Positions 36,344 to 45,447 of a stretch of DNA of 64,000 nt are shown here, in pieces. Within the stretch, counting starts at the first letter, position 1. Every line of letters begins with the position of its first letter. Where the stretch lies: positions 868,001-932,000 of the forward strand of contig CAVSNU010000005.1 of NCBI GenBank assembly GCA_963729445.1. The letters are read 5' to 3'. The DNA comes from JACCZH01 sp963729445 (GTDB lineage Bacteria > Chloroflexota > Chloroflexia > Thermomicrobiales > CFX8). The position numbers and the translations under genes are program-made. The notes below the pieces were generated by a model that saw only the letters and a program-made list of their open reading frames with translations, was not told the DNA's origin and did no database searches.

Positions 36344-39300
36344 GTGCTGAGTATCGCCACGCAAGGGATCTTCGTTCTCTTATTCGGGCACGCGCTTGTG
36401 AACCTCCTCCGCTACCGCGATCGTTCCCGGCTGGAAGTGGCGGCTCTCGTTGGCGTCCTGGCGATCGTCGCCGTCATGGGGGATGCCGCTACCGCCGTCG
36501 GCGTCGCTATCCCGAAACAGGATCTGATCGTCGCCCTGTTACTGGTCGCGCAGCCATACCTGTTCCTGCGGCTGATTGACCAGTTCCAGGCGGTCCCGCA
36601 GCGCCAGTTGCTCATCGGCCTGGCCTGCCTGTTTGTGTCGTGGGCGCTCCTGGTTGCTCGTGGCATGCCGCCATCGGCGCTCGCGCTGGTGGTCGTGGTG
36701 GTGCTCTTCTTGTACGTGGAAGGGTATGCAATCGTCACGCTCATCCGGGCAACTCGTCGCGCTCGTGGCGTGGCGCGCCGTCGCCTGGCGGGCATTATCA
36801 CCGGATCGGCGCTGATCGCCCTGGTCGTCCTGCTGGCGGGAATATCCATCGGGTGGCCAGGCACGGCTGAAGCCTTTGAGCCGGTGGAGGAGATCATTCC
36901 GCTTGGCGCGGCGATCAGCTACTACCTTGGCTTCATCCCGCCGCGCCGGCTCCGTCGACTGATCCAGATGGGTGAGCTCGGACGGCACATGGAGCTGCTC
37001 GCCAACCAGCCGGCCGAGGCCCGGCTGACTGCCGCCCTCGATCATATGGGGCCGGCGGCGACACGGGCAATCGGCGGCACAGCCGCGGTCGTTGCCTTGG
37101 GGCAGGCCGGCGCCGATACGCTGCGGATCTACCCCGATCCCACCAATCGCGACCAGCTGGAAGCGGCCAACATCGCAACGCTCCAGGTCGGTTCGCGTTC
37201 ACCCGATCTCACGCGCGCCTGGCGTGAATTGCGACCGGTTACCTGTGGGGGCACCGGTGCGTGGGATGAGGACGTCACCCGCCTGGCGAACGCGCTCGGC
37301 GGCGCGCGTGCCTGCCTCATTGCGCCGCTGATCGCGCAGGGAACGGCTCGGGGCGTGATCATTGTGTTTCAGAATCAGCGGACGCTGTTCCTGGAGGACG
37401 ACCTGGCTTTGCTCACGATGCTGGCCGATCAGGCAGTGCTGGCGCTCGAGAGCAGCCGTCTCTTCCAGGAGTCGCAACAGGAGCTCGCCACCCGTCAAGC
37501 TATGCTCGACCTGAGTCAGGACATCGCCGACGAGATCGAGGCACGGGCCGTCGCGGGACGACTCGCCACCGAAATTGGCACGATCCTCCCGTCGGACTCG
37601 GCATGTGTGTTGTTCCCGTTGCCGAGCGGGGAGCTCGAGATCGTTGCAACCTTGGGCGCCGATGCCGACAAGCGCTACGGCGCACGCATCGCCGCGGGAG
37701 CTGGCGTGACGGGTCATGCGTTTTCTTCCGGTGCGCCAGTTGTCGTTGACGATGTACACACCGACCCGCGCCCAGTCGCCCCGCACGCGGAGATCTGCTC
37801 GGAGCTTGCGGTGCCACTCCGTTACCGCGATACCACCGTTGGTGTACTCAGCCTCGAACGCGCAGCCGTTGCGGGTTTCGCCCCCGCCGATGTTGCCTTG
37901 GCCCAGATCGTGGCCGCGCATGCCGCACAAGCGATTGCCCGCGCCCAGCTCCTCGAGCAGCTGCGCCAGCAAAACATCGAGCTCCAGGCCGCGAATCGTC
38001 ACAAAGGCGAGTTCCTCGCGAACATGAGCCACGAGCTTCGCACCCCGCTCAATGCCATCATCGGCTTCTCGGAGCTCCTGCTGGATGAGCCAGCGGGAGC
38101 GTACGACCCCGACAGCGAACGGCAGTTTCTTGAGTCCATCCACGACAGCGGGCAGCATCTCCTGTCGTTGATCAACGACATCCTCGATCTGGCCAAAATT
38201 GAAGCCGGGCACATGACGCTCAATCCCGAACCGATGTCCGTGCCTGATCTCGTGGCCCAGGCACTCACGACCCTGCGGCCGCTCGCGGACCGCACTGGCA
38301 TTACGCTGCAGTCGCGCGGCGACGAGGGTGTCGAGATCATGTGCGACGTCGGCAAGGTCAAGCAGATTCTCTACAACCTCCTCTCGAACGCGATCAAGTT
38401 CACGCCGCAGGATGGCGCGGTAATCGTCACGACGCGGCAGCTCCCGGATGGCGTGCAGCTGACGGTCGCCGACACCGGTATCGGGATCTCAAGCAATGAC
38501 CAGGATCGTATCTTTCAAGAGTTTCAGCAGATCGATACTGGCGCAGCCCGCCACTATGAAGGTACGGGACTTGGGCTCGCGCTGACCAAGCGCTTCGTCG
38601 AGATGCATGAAGGTCGTATCTGGGTCGAGAGCACGCCAGGTGAAGGCAGCCAGTTCCATGTTGTGCTTCCAGCAGGGCGGACGAGGTGCGAGCACGCGGC
38701 TGATGTGCCACAGGACGCACGAGTTTCAGTTATCGACCCATCGCCCTCCATCACAGACGTGGATCGGCCGCGTGTCCTCGTGATTGAGGATGATCTGCGG
38801 GCGGCCAATCTGCTCACACTGTACCTGGAGCGCGGCGGCTACCACTCCGTCGTCGTCGCGGATGGCGAGCAGGCGCTTGATCGGGCGCGGGCACTCCAGC
38901 CAGCTGCCATTATCCTCGACGTCCTCTTGCCGACGGTGGACGGCTGGGAGGTCTTGCGCCAGCTCAAGCTTGACGAGACCACGCGCGATATCCCGGTCGT
39001 GATCGCGTCGATTGTTGATGACCAGGAGCTTGGATTTGCGCTTGGCGCGACCGATTACTTCGTCAAGCCGGTCGACCGTAAGGCCCTGCTTGCGCGGCTC
39101 GACCGCTACACCTTCACGACGAAGGTGCAGGAATGCGACGTGAACGTGCTCCTCGTGGACGACGAGCCGGCGAGCGTTGAGCTGCTGGCCGGCATGCTGA
39201 CGCCGTTTGGCTTTAGGATTCTGCGCGCGCACGGTGGAGCTTCCGCGATCACCATGGCGGCCGAACATCTGCCGGATCTGATCCTGTTGGATTTGATGAT

Positions 39301-39538
39301 GCCTGAGGTAAGCGGATTCGACGTGGTCGACGCACTGCGCGCGAATCCGGCGACGCGACACATCCCGGTCCTGATCGTGACGGCCAAAGAGCTCACGAGC
39401 GAGGACAAGCAGCGGCTCAGCGGGCACGTCACAGCGATTCTGCAAAAGGGCTCGTTCGCCGCAGTTGACCTGATCGCCTGGCTTGACAACGCGTTGCGCC
39501 AACTCCAACCTGGTAAGGGAGAGCCCGATGACGAGTAG
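36344..39538 (+). CDS. Membrane hybrid sensor histidine kinase with two GAF and two receiver domains
   Basis: 1064 residues from GTG at 36344. Order: N-terminal membrane region of about seven segments (residues 1-205), GAF domain (about 215-370), GAF domain (about 380-530), coiled coil, HisKA with phospho-acceptor His563 in FLANMSHELRTPLNAIIGFS, and HATPase (NLLSNAIKFTPQDG, DTGIGIS, GTGLGLALTKRFVEMH). Two receivers follow, with Asp859 (AAIILDVLLPTVDG) and Asp983 (LILLDLMMPEVSG). The single-domain receiver gene downstream overlaps its end by 11 bases, so a multi-step phosphorelay is likely, with the divergent HD-GYP regulator as a possible output. The signal is unknown. Confidence 0.93.
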   Translation: MLSIATQGIFVLLFGHALVNLLRYRDRSRLEVAALVGVLAIVAVMGDAATAVGVAIPKQDLIVALLLVAQPYLFLRLIDQFQAVPQRQLLIGLACLFVSWALLVARGMPPSALALVVVVVLFLYVEGYAIVTLIRATRRARGVARRRLAGIITGSALIALVVLLAGISIGWPGTAEAFEPVEEIIPLGAAISYYLGFIPPRRLRRLIQMGELGRHMELLANQPAEARLTAALDHMGPAATRAIGGTAAVVALGQAGADTLRIYPDPTNRDQLEAANIATLQVGSRSPDLTRAWRELRPVTCGGTGAWDEDVTRLANALGGARACLIAPLIAQGTARGVIIVFQNQRTLFLEDDLALLTMLADQAVLALESSRLFQESQQELATRQAMLDLSQDIADEIEARAVAGRLATEIGTILPSDSACVLFPLPSGELEIVATLGADADKRYGARIAAGAGVTGHAFSSGAPVVVDDVHTDPRPVAPHAEICSELAVPLRYRDTTVGVLSLERAAVAGFAPADVALAQIVAAHAAQAIARAQLLEQLRQQNIELQAANRHKGEFLANMSHELRTPLNAIIGFSELLLDEPAGAYDPDSERQFLESIHDSGQHLLSLINDILDLAKIEAGHMTLNPEPMSVPDLVAQALTTLRPLADRTGITLQSRGDEGVEIMCDVGKVKQILYNLLSNAIKFTPQDGAVIVTTRQLPDGVQLTVADTGIGISSNDQDRIFQEFQQIDTGAARHYEGTGLGLALTKRFVEMHEGRIWVESTPGEGSQFHVVLPAGRTRCEHAADVPQDARVSVIDPSPSITDVDRPRVLVIEDDLRAANLLTLYLERGGYHSVVVADGEQALDRARALQPAAIILDVLLPTVDGWEVLRQLKLDETTRDIPVVIASIVDDQELGFALGATDYFVKPVDRKALLARLDRYTFTTKVQECDVNVLLVDDEPASVELLAGMLTPFGFRILRAHGGASAITMAAEHLPDLILLDLMMPEVSGFDVVDALRANPATRHIPVLIVTAKELTSEDKQRLSGHVTAILQKGSFAAVDLIAWLDNALRQLQPGKGEPDDE

Positions 39539-39917
39539 CCCAACGACGAGCCGCGTTATCCTGGTCGTCGAGGACAACGCCGCGAATCTTCTGCTAGCGC
39601 GCACGGTGCTGGAGCGCGGAGGGTTCCAGGTCGTGACGGCCCAATCGGCCGAAGAGGCCAAGCGGCAGCTCCAGGAGTTGGATCCAGACGTCATTCTGAT
39701 GGATCTCGACTTGCCCGGCCAGGATGGGCTTAGCCTCACCCGGGAGCTCAAAGCGACGGCGCCGACTGCCGCAATCCCGATTGTGGCGCTGACGGCGCAC
39801 GCAATGCCCGGCGATCGGGAACGCGCCTTCGCTGCTGGGTGCGACGGCTACGTGTCGAAACCGTTCAAAGCCCGTCACCTTCTGGAAGAGATCGCCTCCG
39901 CGCTTCCTCGGACGTGA
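39528..39917 (+). CDS. Stand-alone receiver-domain response regulator
   Basis: 129 residues with no output domain. ILVVEDNAANLLLARTVLERGG carries the acidic pair, DVILMDLDLPGQDG the phospho-acceptor (Asp59), IPIVALTAHAMPGDRE the Thr switch and GYVSKPF the Lys. The ATG lies inside the last codons of the hybrid kinase gene (overlap 11 bases, GGGAG upstream), so the two are coupled. It resembles DivK-type shuttles. Confidence 0.92.
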   Translation: MTSSPTTSRVILVVEDNAANLLLARTVLERGGFQVVTAQSAEEAKRQLQELDPDVILMDLDLPGQDGLSLTRELKATAPTAAIPIVALTAHAMPGDRERAFAAGCDGYVSKPFKARHLLEEIASALPRT

Positions 39918-39994
39918 GTGGGCTACTCTTGAGGTAGCCTTTTTGTGTCAGCCGGTTAAGGGAAAGCGTGTAAAAACGCAGCTTCACGCCGGCT

Positions 39995-40573
39995 CTATGG
40001 GCCGGCGCCGATCGAGACGATGAGCGTGCCGGTGTAGCTCCCGGCCTGGCTCATGGCAGGGATCGTGACGGTCAAGCCGAGATCCTGGGTGTAGCGTCCC
40101 TGACCGTGATCCGGATTCGAGAGGAGCACCGTGCGCGGTTGATCGAGCGAGCCGGTAGCGTTGCTGTCCGGCATCTTGGGCCCGCCAAACGCATCGATCG
40201 ACTGGCCGGTCAGCATGACCGGCGCGCTGGCCGACGTCACTGCCAGATTGGCCGCCGGAATCGAGGAGCTACCGTCAGCTCCGCTATAGATCAGGTCGGT
40301 CGCTTGCAGTGTGACGTGCCAGCCCGCGCCGGTTCCGCTGAGGTCGTCGACAGTAACGGTGGCCGAGCCGTTGATCGATTGCGGCTCCTCCGAGTACCTA
40401 ACGTCCAGCGCGACGAAATCCGGATTGATGCTGACGGTTCGGGGACCACCAGTAATGGTCATGGTTATCGTTGTTTGCGCGGCAAACACCGGAACAGCCA
40501 TCACGATGGTCAGCAGCATGGCCAGACCAACGCCGGCCAACAGGCGGCTGGCGTATCGAAGAGCACGCGTCAT
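39995..40573 (-). CDS. Secreted WxL-like domain protein
   Basis: 192 residues from ATG at 40573 (GGGAGG upstream). The signal peptide RLLAGVGLAMLLTIVMAVPVFAAQ ends at AFA/AQ-type cleavage. The mature part is rich in beta strands, Thr, Ser and Ala: FVALDVRYSEEPQSINGSATV, GAGWHVTLQATDL, YTQDLGLTVTIPAMSQAGSY, TGTLIVSIGAGP. This is the layout of WxL-type surface proteins, although the W-x-L itself is not a strict match. Its position next to the signalling genes may be coincidental. Confidence 0.7.
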   Translation of the reverse strand: MTRALRYASRLLAGVGLAMLLTIVMAVPVFAAQTTITMTITGGPRTVSINPDFVALDVRYSEEPQSINGSATVTVDDLSGTGAGWHVTLQATDLIYSGADGSSSIPAANLAVTSASAPVMLTGQSIDAFGGPKMPDSNATGSLDQPRTVLLSNPDHGQGRYTQDLGLTVTIPAMSQAGSYTGTLIVSIGAGP

Positions 40574-41002
40574 GGAACCGGCCTCCCTTGTACAAAGGCC
40601 GGCATCAAGGCCGACCAGTAAGGTCAGCGATCGGGCACCCAGGTCCAGCTCATCGCGACGACGCGACGGGCAGGGTGTTGCCTGACTCGCTGTCAGTGGC
40701 CGGTTACGCCACCTGCTCCCCCAACGGCTCAGGCGTCCACGCGACGCCGCCGGGATCAACACATCCACTGGTCAGATCAGATGTAGGAGTAGCGATGCGA
40801 GGAGATCCAGGCATCGGCACAGTGCGATCGTAACCGCTGGACAACATAAACGAAAGGTACGGAAGTCCGGTGTGTCCTGCAGCCGCAAGTACGAATCGGC
40901 CACGGATCTGTCCGGCCCAATACGGATCTCTCTGGGTGGTTGAGAACTTCCTCGAAGGATCGACCCTGCGGTTGGGTGGGATATCAAAATAGTTGTCAAA
41001 AC
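40574..41002. other. Gene-free region upstream of the WxL-like gene
   Basis: About 430 bases. A minus-strand frame continues upstream of the WxL start to 40768 but has no homology. GC-rich, possibly structured leader sequence is present; no riboswitch class could be supported. Confidence 0.4.
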
Positions 41003-41037
41003 AAGAGAGCCACCGTCCGTAGGACGGTGGCTCTCTT
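41003..41037 (-). terminator. Intrinsic terminator of tRNA-Lys
   Basis: Perfect 16-bp stem AAGAGAGCCACCGTCC / GGACGGTGGCTCTCTT with a GTA loop. On the minus strand it is followed by TGTTTTG. It lies 38 bases after the tRNA end. Confidence 0.85.
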
Positions 41038-41075
41038 ATCATCTCTTCTTTGGCTTGTAGAAGCCTATGTTGTCG

Positions 41076-41148
<73 letters not shown>

Positions 41149-41266
41149 ATCGTGACGGCGATCCCAACGGGGATCGCCATGCATAAGGGATTATAACGGA
41201 AATGGGCCGTTTTGTCAGCACCGAGCGGCTGAGGCGGCGACCGGCTCAGCGGACGAAGGACTGGAT

Positions 41267-42676
41267 CTACGGGCCGTTTACCTGCTGGGCGTCACGTGCG
41301 GCGACGAGTGCGTCGCGGTCGGTCGACGTGGTGAGCGTCACCCGGTCGCCGGATGAGATGACGGTGTAGAAGCGGGAGCCGTCGGACCAGATGTCGCCCT
41401 CCTGGGTGTAGGAGGAGAAGGTCTGGTTCAGGGCTGCGCTGAACTCTGCGGCGTCTTGTTCGCTGTCCCAGCGGGTGGCCAGCACCGTGAGCAGCGCGTC
41501 GTTATTGCTCCACACTTCGAAGCGAGTACCGCCCCAGCCTTCCGCGGCCGCTCCAGCGGGGGTGACGCCGTTCTCTTCCAGCAGAATAACCAGGTCGAAC
41601 TCGCCAAGTGTGCCCTGGTATGTCTCTGCCCAACCGTCGCCGAGTGCCTCGGTGAGGTCAGGGACGTCGACCTCGAGTGGGAGGTCTTGGGGGGTCGAGG
41701 TGTATTTCTCCGGGTGCAGGATCTGTTCCGTGGAAACCGGCGGGTTCTCGAGCGCGGCATTGACGGCGTCGAGATCTCCCTCGCCCAACAGCGCTTCAAC
41801 GAATGTGAAGCCGCGCTCGTATGGGAACAGCAGGCCGTCGCGGATATAACGCGGCGCGTTCTCCAGGGTTTCTGAGCTCTGCTCGGCGCCCGCGCCAGTG
41901 ACGAATTCGCCGATCTCTTCCTGTGTGAGGTACTGGATGGCGTACTGGACCATTGTCCAGGAAGCGTCACCCTCGACAACTGAGGAGAAGGCGGTCAGCC
42001 GGTCGAAATCAGTACTGTCTTCATCGTAGCGGTCGAGTCCAAAGTGCTGGTCCTGGAGCGCGTGGGTGATCTCGTGGGACATGGTGACCTTGGTATCGGC
42101 AGCGAGTTCCGAGTCTTCACTGATCACGAAGAGCTGGCCGGTGTCGGAATCGTAGTAGCCGGCAACCTGCTCAGTGAGGAGATCGACCGTCAGCTGATAG
42201 TAGTCTAGCTCGGGATCGTCGATCAGCCGTAGCATCCAGAGCAGGTCGCGGTCGAGCTCGGCTTGTTCCCTGCCCAGGTCCACTTCCAGCATCTCGACGA
42301 GATTCTCCCGCAGCTGCTCGCGGTTGATGATCTGACTATCGATCTCTTCGAGCAGTTCAAGGCGACGCACCTCGGAGGTTTGCAGCGCGATCTGGTCGAT
42401 GACTTCGGCGAGCTCGGCTGCGTCAGCTGCTTCCGGCTGGGTGGGCTCGGGGTTCGCGGTCGCCTCGCCGGATGGGCTCTCGGGAGGGGTCGATTCGGCT
42501 GGTTGCGTTTCGTTTGCGTCATCCTCCGCAGTCGCGGTGGACTCGGCGGCGGCTGGCGGTGTGAGTGCAACCGTCGGCGTTGCCTCGGACACCACCGGCG
42601 TTGTGTCGTCATTGTCGCCAATTGAGCAGGCGCTGAAGACGAACAGCATCACGATGGCCAGTGAGATCAGGCGCAT
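41267..42676 (-). CDS. Lipoprotein with HExxH-type metalloprotease-like domain
   Basis: 469 residues from ATG at 42676. The signal peptide RLISLAIVMLFVFSAC has a lipobox (FSAC), so the mature protein is lipid-anchored. A Thr/Pro/Glu-rich linker of about 80 residues follows (EATPTVALTPPAAAESTATA). The core contains VTMSHEITHALQDQHFGLD, an HEITH zinc-binding helix, and VVEGDASWTMV with a likely third ligand Glu downstream, as in gluzincins. A membrane-external peptidase is likely; the substrate is unknown. The open frame extends upstream into the next gene, but the lipobox fixes the start. Confidence 0.82.
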   Translation of the reverse strand: MRLISLAIVMLFVFSACSIGDNDDTTPVVSEATPTVALTPPAAAESTATAEDDANETQPAESTPPESPSGEATANPEPTQPEAADAAELAEVIDQIALQTSEVRRLELLEEIDSQIINREQLRENLVEMLEVDLGREQAELDRDLLWMLRLIDDPELDYYQLTVDLLTEQVAGYYDSDTGQLFVISEDSELAADTKVTMSHEITHALQDQHFGLDRYDEDSTDFDRLTAFSSVVEGDASWTMVQYAIQYLTQEEIGEFVTGAGAEQSSETLENAPRYIRDGLLFPYERGFTFVEALLGEGDLDAVNAALENPPVSTEQILHPEKYTSTPQDLPLEVDVPDLTEALGDGWAETYQGTLGEFDLVILLEENGVTPAGAAAEGWGGTRFEVWSNNDALLTVLATRWDSEQDAAEFSAALNQTFSSYTQEGDIWSDGSRFYTVISSGDRVTLTTSTDRDALVAARDAQQVNGP

Positions 42677-42735
42677 TGGTGCTCCAATTGGTGACTCGAA
42701 ATGAATGTTGCCGGTCGGGATCAACCGGGTGGGAC

Positions 42736-43008
42736 TCACGACCGTCGGGGGCCGATGGCCTGCCGGTGGATATGAACGCCGTTGCGTTCGAGCCGGTTCA
42801 GCATGGCGACGCGCGTTTCCATGCCAATGCGACCCATTACGGGCAGAATCTGTACGCCGTGATAAGCGCCGAAGGCCACGATCCAAGTCCGAAACTCTGC
42901 GTCAGTCGCGTTGCGAACTGACACTGGCTCACGATCCGGCCGGCCCTCCTGATCTATAAGGAAGTAGATCCGGTCCAGATCTTCTTCGGTGATCAATTCC
43001 ATAGGCAT
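42736..43008 (-). CDS. Small hypothetical protein
   Basis: 90 residues beginning MPMELITEEDLDRIYFLIDQ, with AGGAG upstream of ATG at 43008. TWIVAFGAYHGVQILPVMGR is the most conserved-looking part. No family was recognised. It is upstream of, and in line with, the lipoprotein gene (60 bases between them), so they may be co-transcribed. Confidence 0.6.
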   Translation of the reverse strand: MPMELITEEDLDRIYFLIDQEGRPDREPVSVRNATDAEFRTWIVAFGAYHGVQILPVMGRIGMETRVAMLNRLERNGVHIHRQAIGPRRS

Positions 43009-43205
43009 ATGTCGCTCCTACAACGTGCGCAGAGGGTTCTCCAGTCAATATCGGTAGATTGTACCCGTCGCGTCATCCCCTCGCAGGGGAGTGGGGTAGG
43101 ATACAAGCGTCGATAGGTGGGATGGCCGCTCTTGTGCGCGTATGTGGACTGAGTGACGGCTCACTCCACCTTACATTCGAACGACGAACGCGATGGACGG
43201 GGATC

Positions 43206-44699
43206 ATGATCTTATCGTCTCAAGGACAAGTCCATACGGACACTGAAAGCCGCGTGCTGCCAAATGGGCGGCGGGTGAAGATCATCGCTACGTTAGGCCC
43301 CGCCGTGTCGGGGAGAGATCAGCTCGGGGCACTGATCGATGCCGGCGTGGACGTTGCCCGGATTAACTGCGCCCACGGAACACTCGAGGAGCGCGCCCGG
43401 ATGATCGGGGATTTGCGTGCCGTCGCGGCCGAGCGCAACCGCAACATCCCGATTCTGATGGATCTGCGCGGGTTGAAACTACGTACCGGCCCGCTCGAAG
43501 ATGGCAGCCCCGTGCCACTCGCGCGAGGCGGAAAGATCCGAGTGTATCCGGAACAGGTGCCGACGTCGAGTACGCAGATGGGTGTCAATTACCCGAAATT
43601 GCTCGACGTCGTGGTGCCGGGCGCGCGAATGCTGGTGGCCGACGGGTTGATCGAGCTTCTCGTCGAAGAGGTAACTCCGACCTGCGCGGTGTGCTCGATT
43701 GGCCGCGGCGGTCCGCTCGCAAGCGGCCAGGGGTTCACGATCCCAAATGTCGCGATGCAAGACGCAACGATTACCGACAACGACCGGGCCGACATTGCGT
43801 TCGCGGCAGAGCACGAGATTGAATTTCTGGGACTCTCGTTCCTCAGCACTGCCGAAGACATTCATGGTGCGCGACGTATCACCGCCGAGCACGGCGCCCG
43901 GCCGGGGCTCGTGGCCAAGATCGAACGCCCGGTGGCGCTGGATCATATCGAGTCGATCGCTCGCGCGGCTGATGCGGTCATGGTCGCACGGGGAGACCTG
44001 GGCGTCCAGCTGCCGCCCGAACGGGTGCCGCGTGCACAGAAGCACATCATCCGTGTGTGTAACCAGCTCGGAACCCCGGTCATTACGGCGACTCAGATGC
44101 TGGAATCCATGATCATGCAGCCTGTGCCCACCAGAGCCGAAACGAGCGATGTGGCAAACGCGGTTCTGGACGGTACGGACGCTGTGATGCTCAGTGCCGA
44201 GACCGCCACCGGACGTTACCCGCTCGAGGCGGTTTCGATGATGCATCGTATTATCCGCGACGTTGAAAGCGACGGCCCAATCCGCACGAAGGCTGCTCAG
44301 GAAGCTGATCCCTTGGACAATGCCGGACACCAGGTTGCGGCGGCGCTGGGGCGAGCGGCCCGTGCGTTGACCGACGCTACTCCAATCGATGTTGTCGCGG
44401 TGTTCACGTTGAGCGGGGCGAGCGCGCGACTCGTGGCGCGAAATCGACCGAGAGCCCCAATTGTTGCTGTGACGACCGATCCGTTCGTCGCGCGTCAGCT
44501 CGGCCTGATCTGGGGAGTTCGCCCGATTGTCCTGCCGTTAGTCGAGGATCTGGAGCAGCTGTTTGAAACGACGTCCCAGGCGTTGATTGACAGAGGGCTG
44601 ATGAAGACCGGGTCGGTCGCGCTGTTCATCGGGAGCGTGCCGATATTTACCTATAGCGGTCGGACCAACTTGTTGCATGTGCGGCGCATAGGATCATGA
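43206..44699 (+). CDS. pyk: Pyruvate kinase
   Basis: Final glycolytic step, PEP + ADP to pyruvate + ATP. 497 residues from ATG at 43206. Motifs: RRVKIIATLGPAVSG, DVARINCAHGTLEERARMI, KIERPVALDHIESIARAADA (catalytic Lys), VMVARGDLGVQLPPERVPRA, TATQMLESMI and DAVMLSAETATGRYPLEAV. The C-terminal allosteric domain (VAVFTLSGASARLVARNRPR) is present. The frame is open upstream to 43059 without homology. The thioesterase-like gene overlaps its stop (ATGA). The usual start HSFN-type substrate loop reads INCAHGT here, a variant of NxSHG. Confidence 0.93.
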   Translation: MILSSQGQVHTDTESRVLPNGRRVKIIATLGPAVSGRDQLGALIDAGVDVARINCAHGTLEERARMIGDLRAVAAERNRNIPILMDLRGLKLRTGPLEDGSPVPLARGGKIRVYPEQVPTSSTQMGVNYPKLLDVVVPGARMLVADGLIELLVEEVTPTCAVCSIGRGGPLASGQGFTIPNVAMQDATITDNDRADIAFAAEHEIEFLGLSFLSTAEDIHGARRITAEHGARPGLVAKIERPVALDHIESIARAADAVMVARGDLGVQLPPERVPRAQKHIIRVCNQLGTPVITATQMLESMIMQPVPTRAETSDVANAVLDGTDAVMLSAETATGRYPLEAVSMMHRIIRDVESDGPIRTKAAQEADPLDNAGHQVAAALGRAARALTDATPIDVVAVFTLSGASARLVARNRPRAPIVAVTTDPFVARQLGLIWGVRPIVLPLVEDLEQLFETTSQALIDRGLMKTGSVALFIGSVPIFTYSGRTNLLHVRRIGS

Positions 44700-45220
44700 C
44701 GATAGAGTTTGATCCGTCGCTTCCAGCCATCAATGAAACTGAGGTCGAGCATTACTGCTTTGGCTGCGGTCGCCAGAATCCGTACGGTCTGCTCTTGCGC
44801 TTCCGACACTGTGCTTCAGACGGCATCTGGGCCGATTTCACCCCGCTGCGCAGGCATGAAGGCTATCTCGGGATGACACACGGCGGGATCCTGGCCACAA
44901 TCGCGGACGAGGCGATGAGCTGGGCTGTGATGGACAGCGGAGATATCGGCGTGACGGCCAGGATGTCGCTCACCTTCCGCAGGCCGGCGCGAGTTGGCGA
45001 GCCACTACGGGCCGTCGGTAGGGTTACTCAGCGCAGAGGACGGGCGATTGACGCCGAGGCGCGGATCGTGACCCTTGAAGGCGATGAAGTTGTGGCCGAG
45101 AGCAGCGCTCGTTTTATCCGCGTATCCACCGAACAGGCTCGCGAGTGGCGCGACGCGTACGGAGCGGCCGGCGACGATTCAGTGTTCGGCGCGGCAATGA
45201 CCCGGCAATCTGGCGGTTAG
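44696..45220 (+). CDS. PaaI-type hotdog thioesterase
   Basis: 174 residues. N-terminal HYCFGCGRQNPYGLLLRF is the CFGCG motif of thioesterase-superfamily proteins, followed by GMTHGGILATIADEAMSWAV, the catalytic hotdog helix (HGG and acidic residue). ARMSLTFRRPARVGEPLRAV completes the fold. Likely hydrolyses an acyl-CoA. It overlaps pyk by four bases, so translation is coupled; the meaning of this pairing is not evident. Confidence 0.88.
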   Translation: MTIEFDPSLPAINETEVEHYCFGCGRQNPYGLLLRFRHCASDGIWADFTPLRRHEGYLGMTHGGILATIADEAMSWAVMDSGDIGVTARMSLTFRRPARVGEPLRAVGRVTQRRGRAIDAEARIVTLEGDEVVAESSARFIRVSTEQAREWRDAYGAAGDDSVFGAAMTRQSGG

Positions 45221-45286
45221 TATTGTGATCTCAGCGACGTGGAGAGTTCACCTCGTCGCTCATCCGATGATTGGAAGCAGCCTCTG

Positions 45287-45428
45287 TCTGCGTAGCGGCG
45301 CAATTTATTGCGCCCTCTCCGGCGCCCGAGCGGCCAGGCAAGGCGCAATAAATTGCGCCGCTACGAGCATGGGGGCCACAATTATCGGATTAAGTCGGAC
45401 ATTTCTATAATTGCGCCGCTACGCAGAC
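45287..45428. repeat. MITE-like inverted repeat related to the IS630 ends, copy 1
   Basis: Outer ends TCTGCGTAGCGGCGCAATTTA and the inverse of TATAATTGCGCCGCTACGCA are near-perfect inverted repeats. The centre is a second palindrome around GGCGCAATAAATTGCGCCGC. It has no coding capacity and lies between the thioesterase and hydroxyacid dehydrogenase genes. The ends resemble those of the IS630 element at 11-12 kb. Confidence 0.75.
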
Positions 45429-45447
45429 GATACGCGCTGTCAGCTCC

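Noticed and set aside
40574..40768. Cobalamin-like or other riboswitch upstream of the WxL-like gene
   Set aside because: A fragment (GGCCACTGACAGCGAGTC) looks loosely like the B12 box, but the rest of the conserved core is missing and a secretory protein gene would be an odd target.
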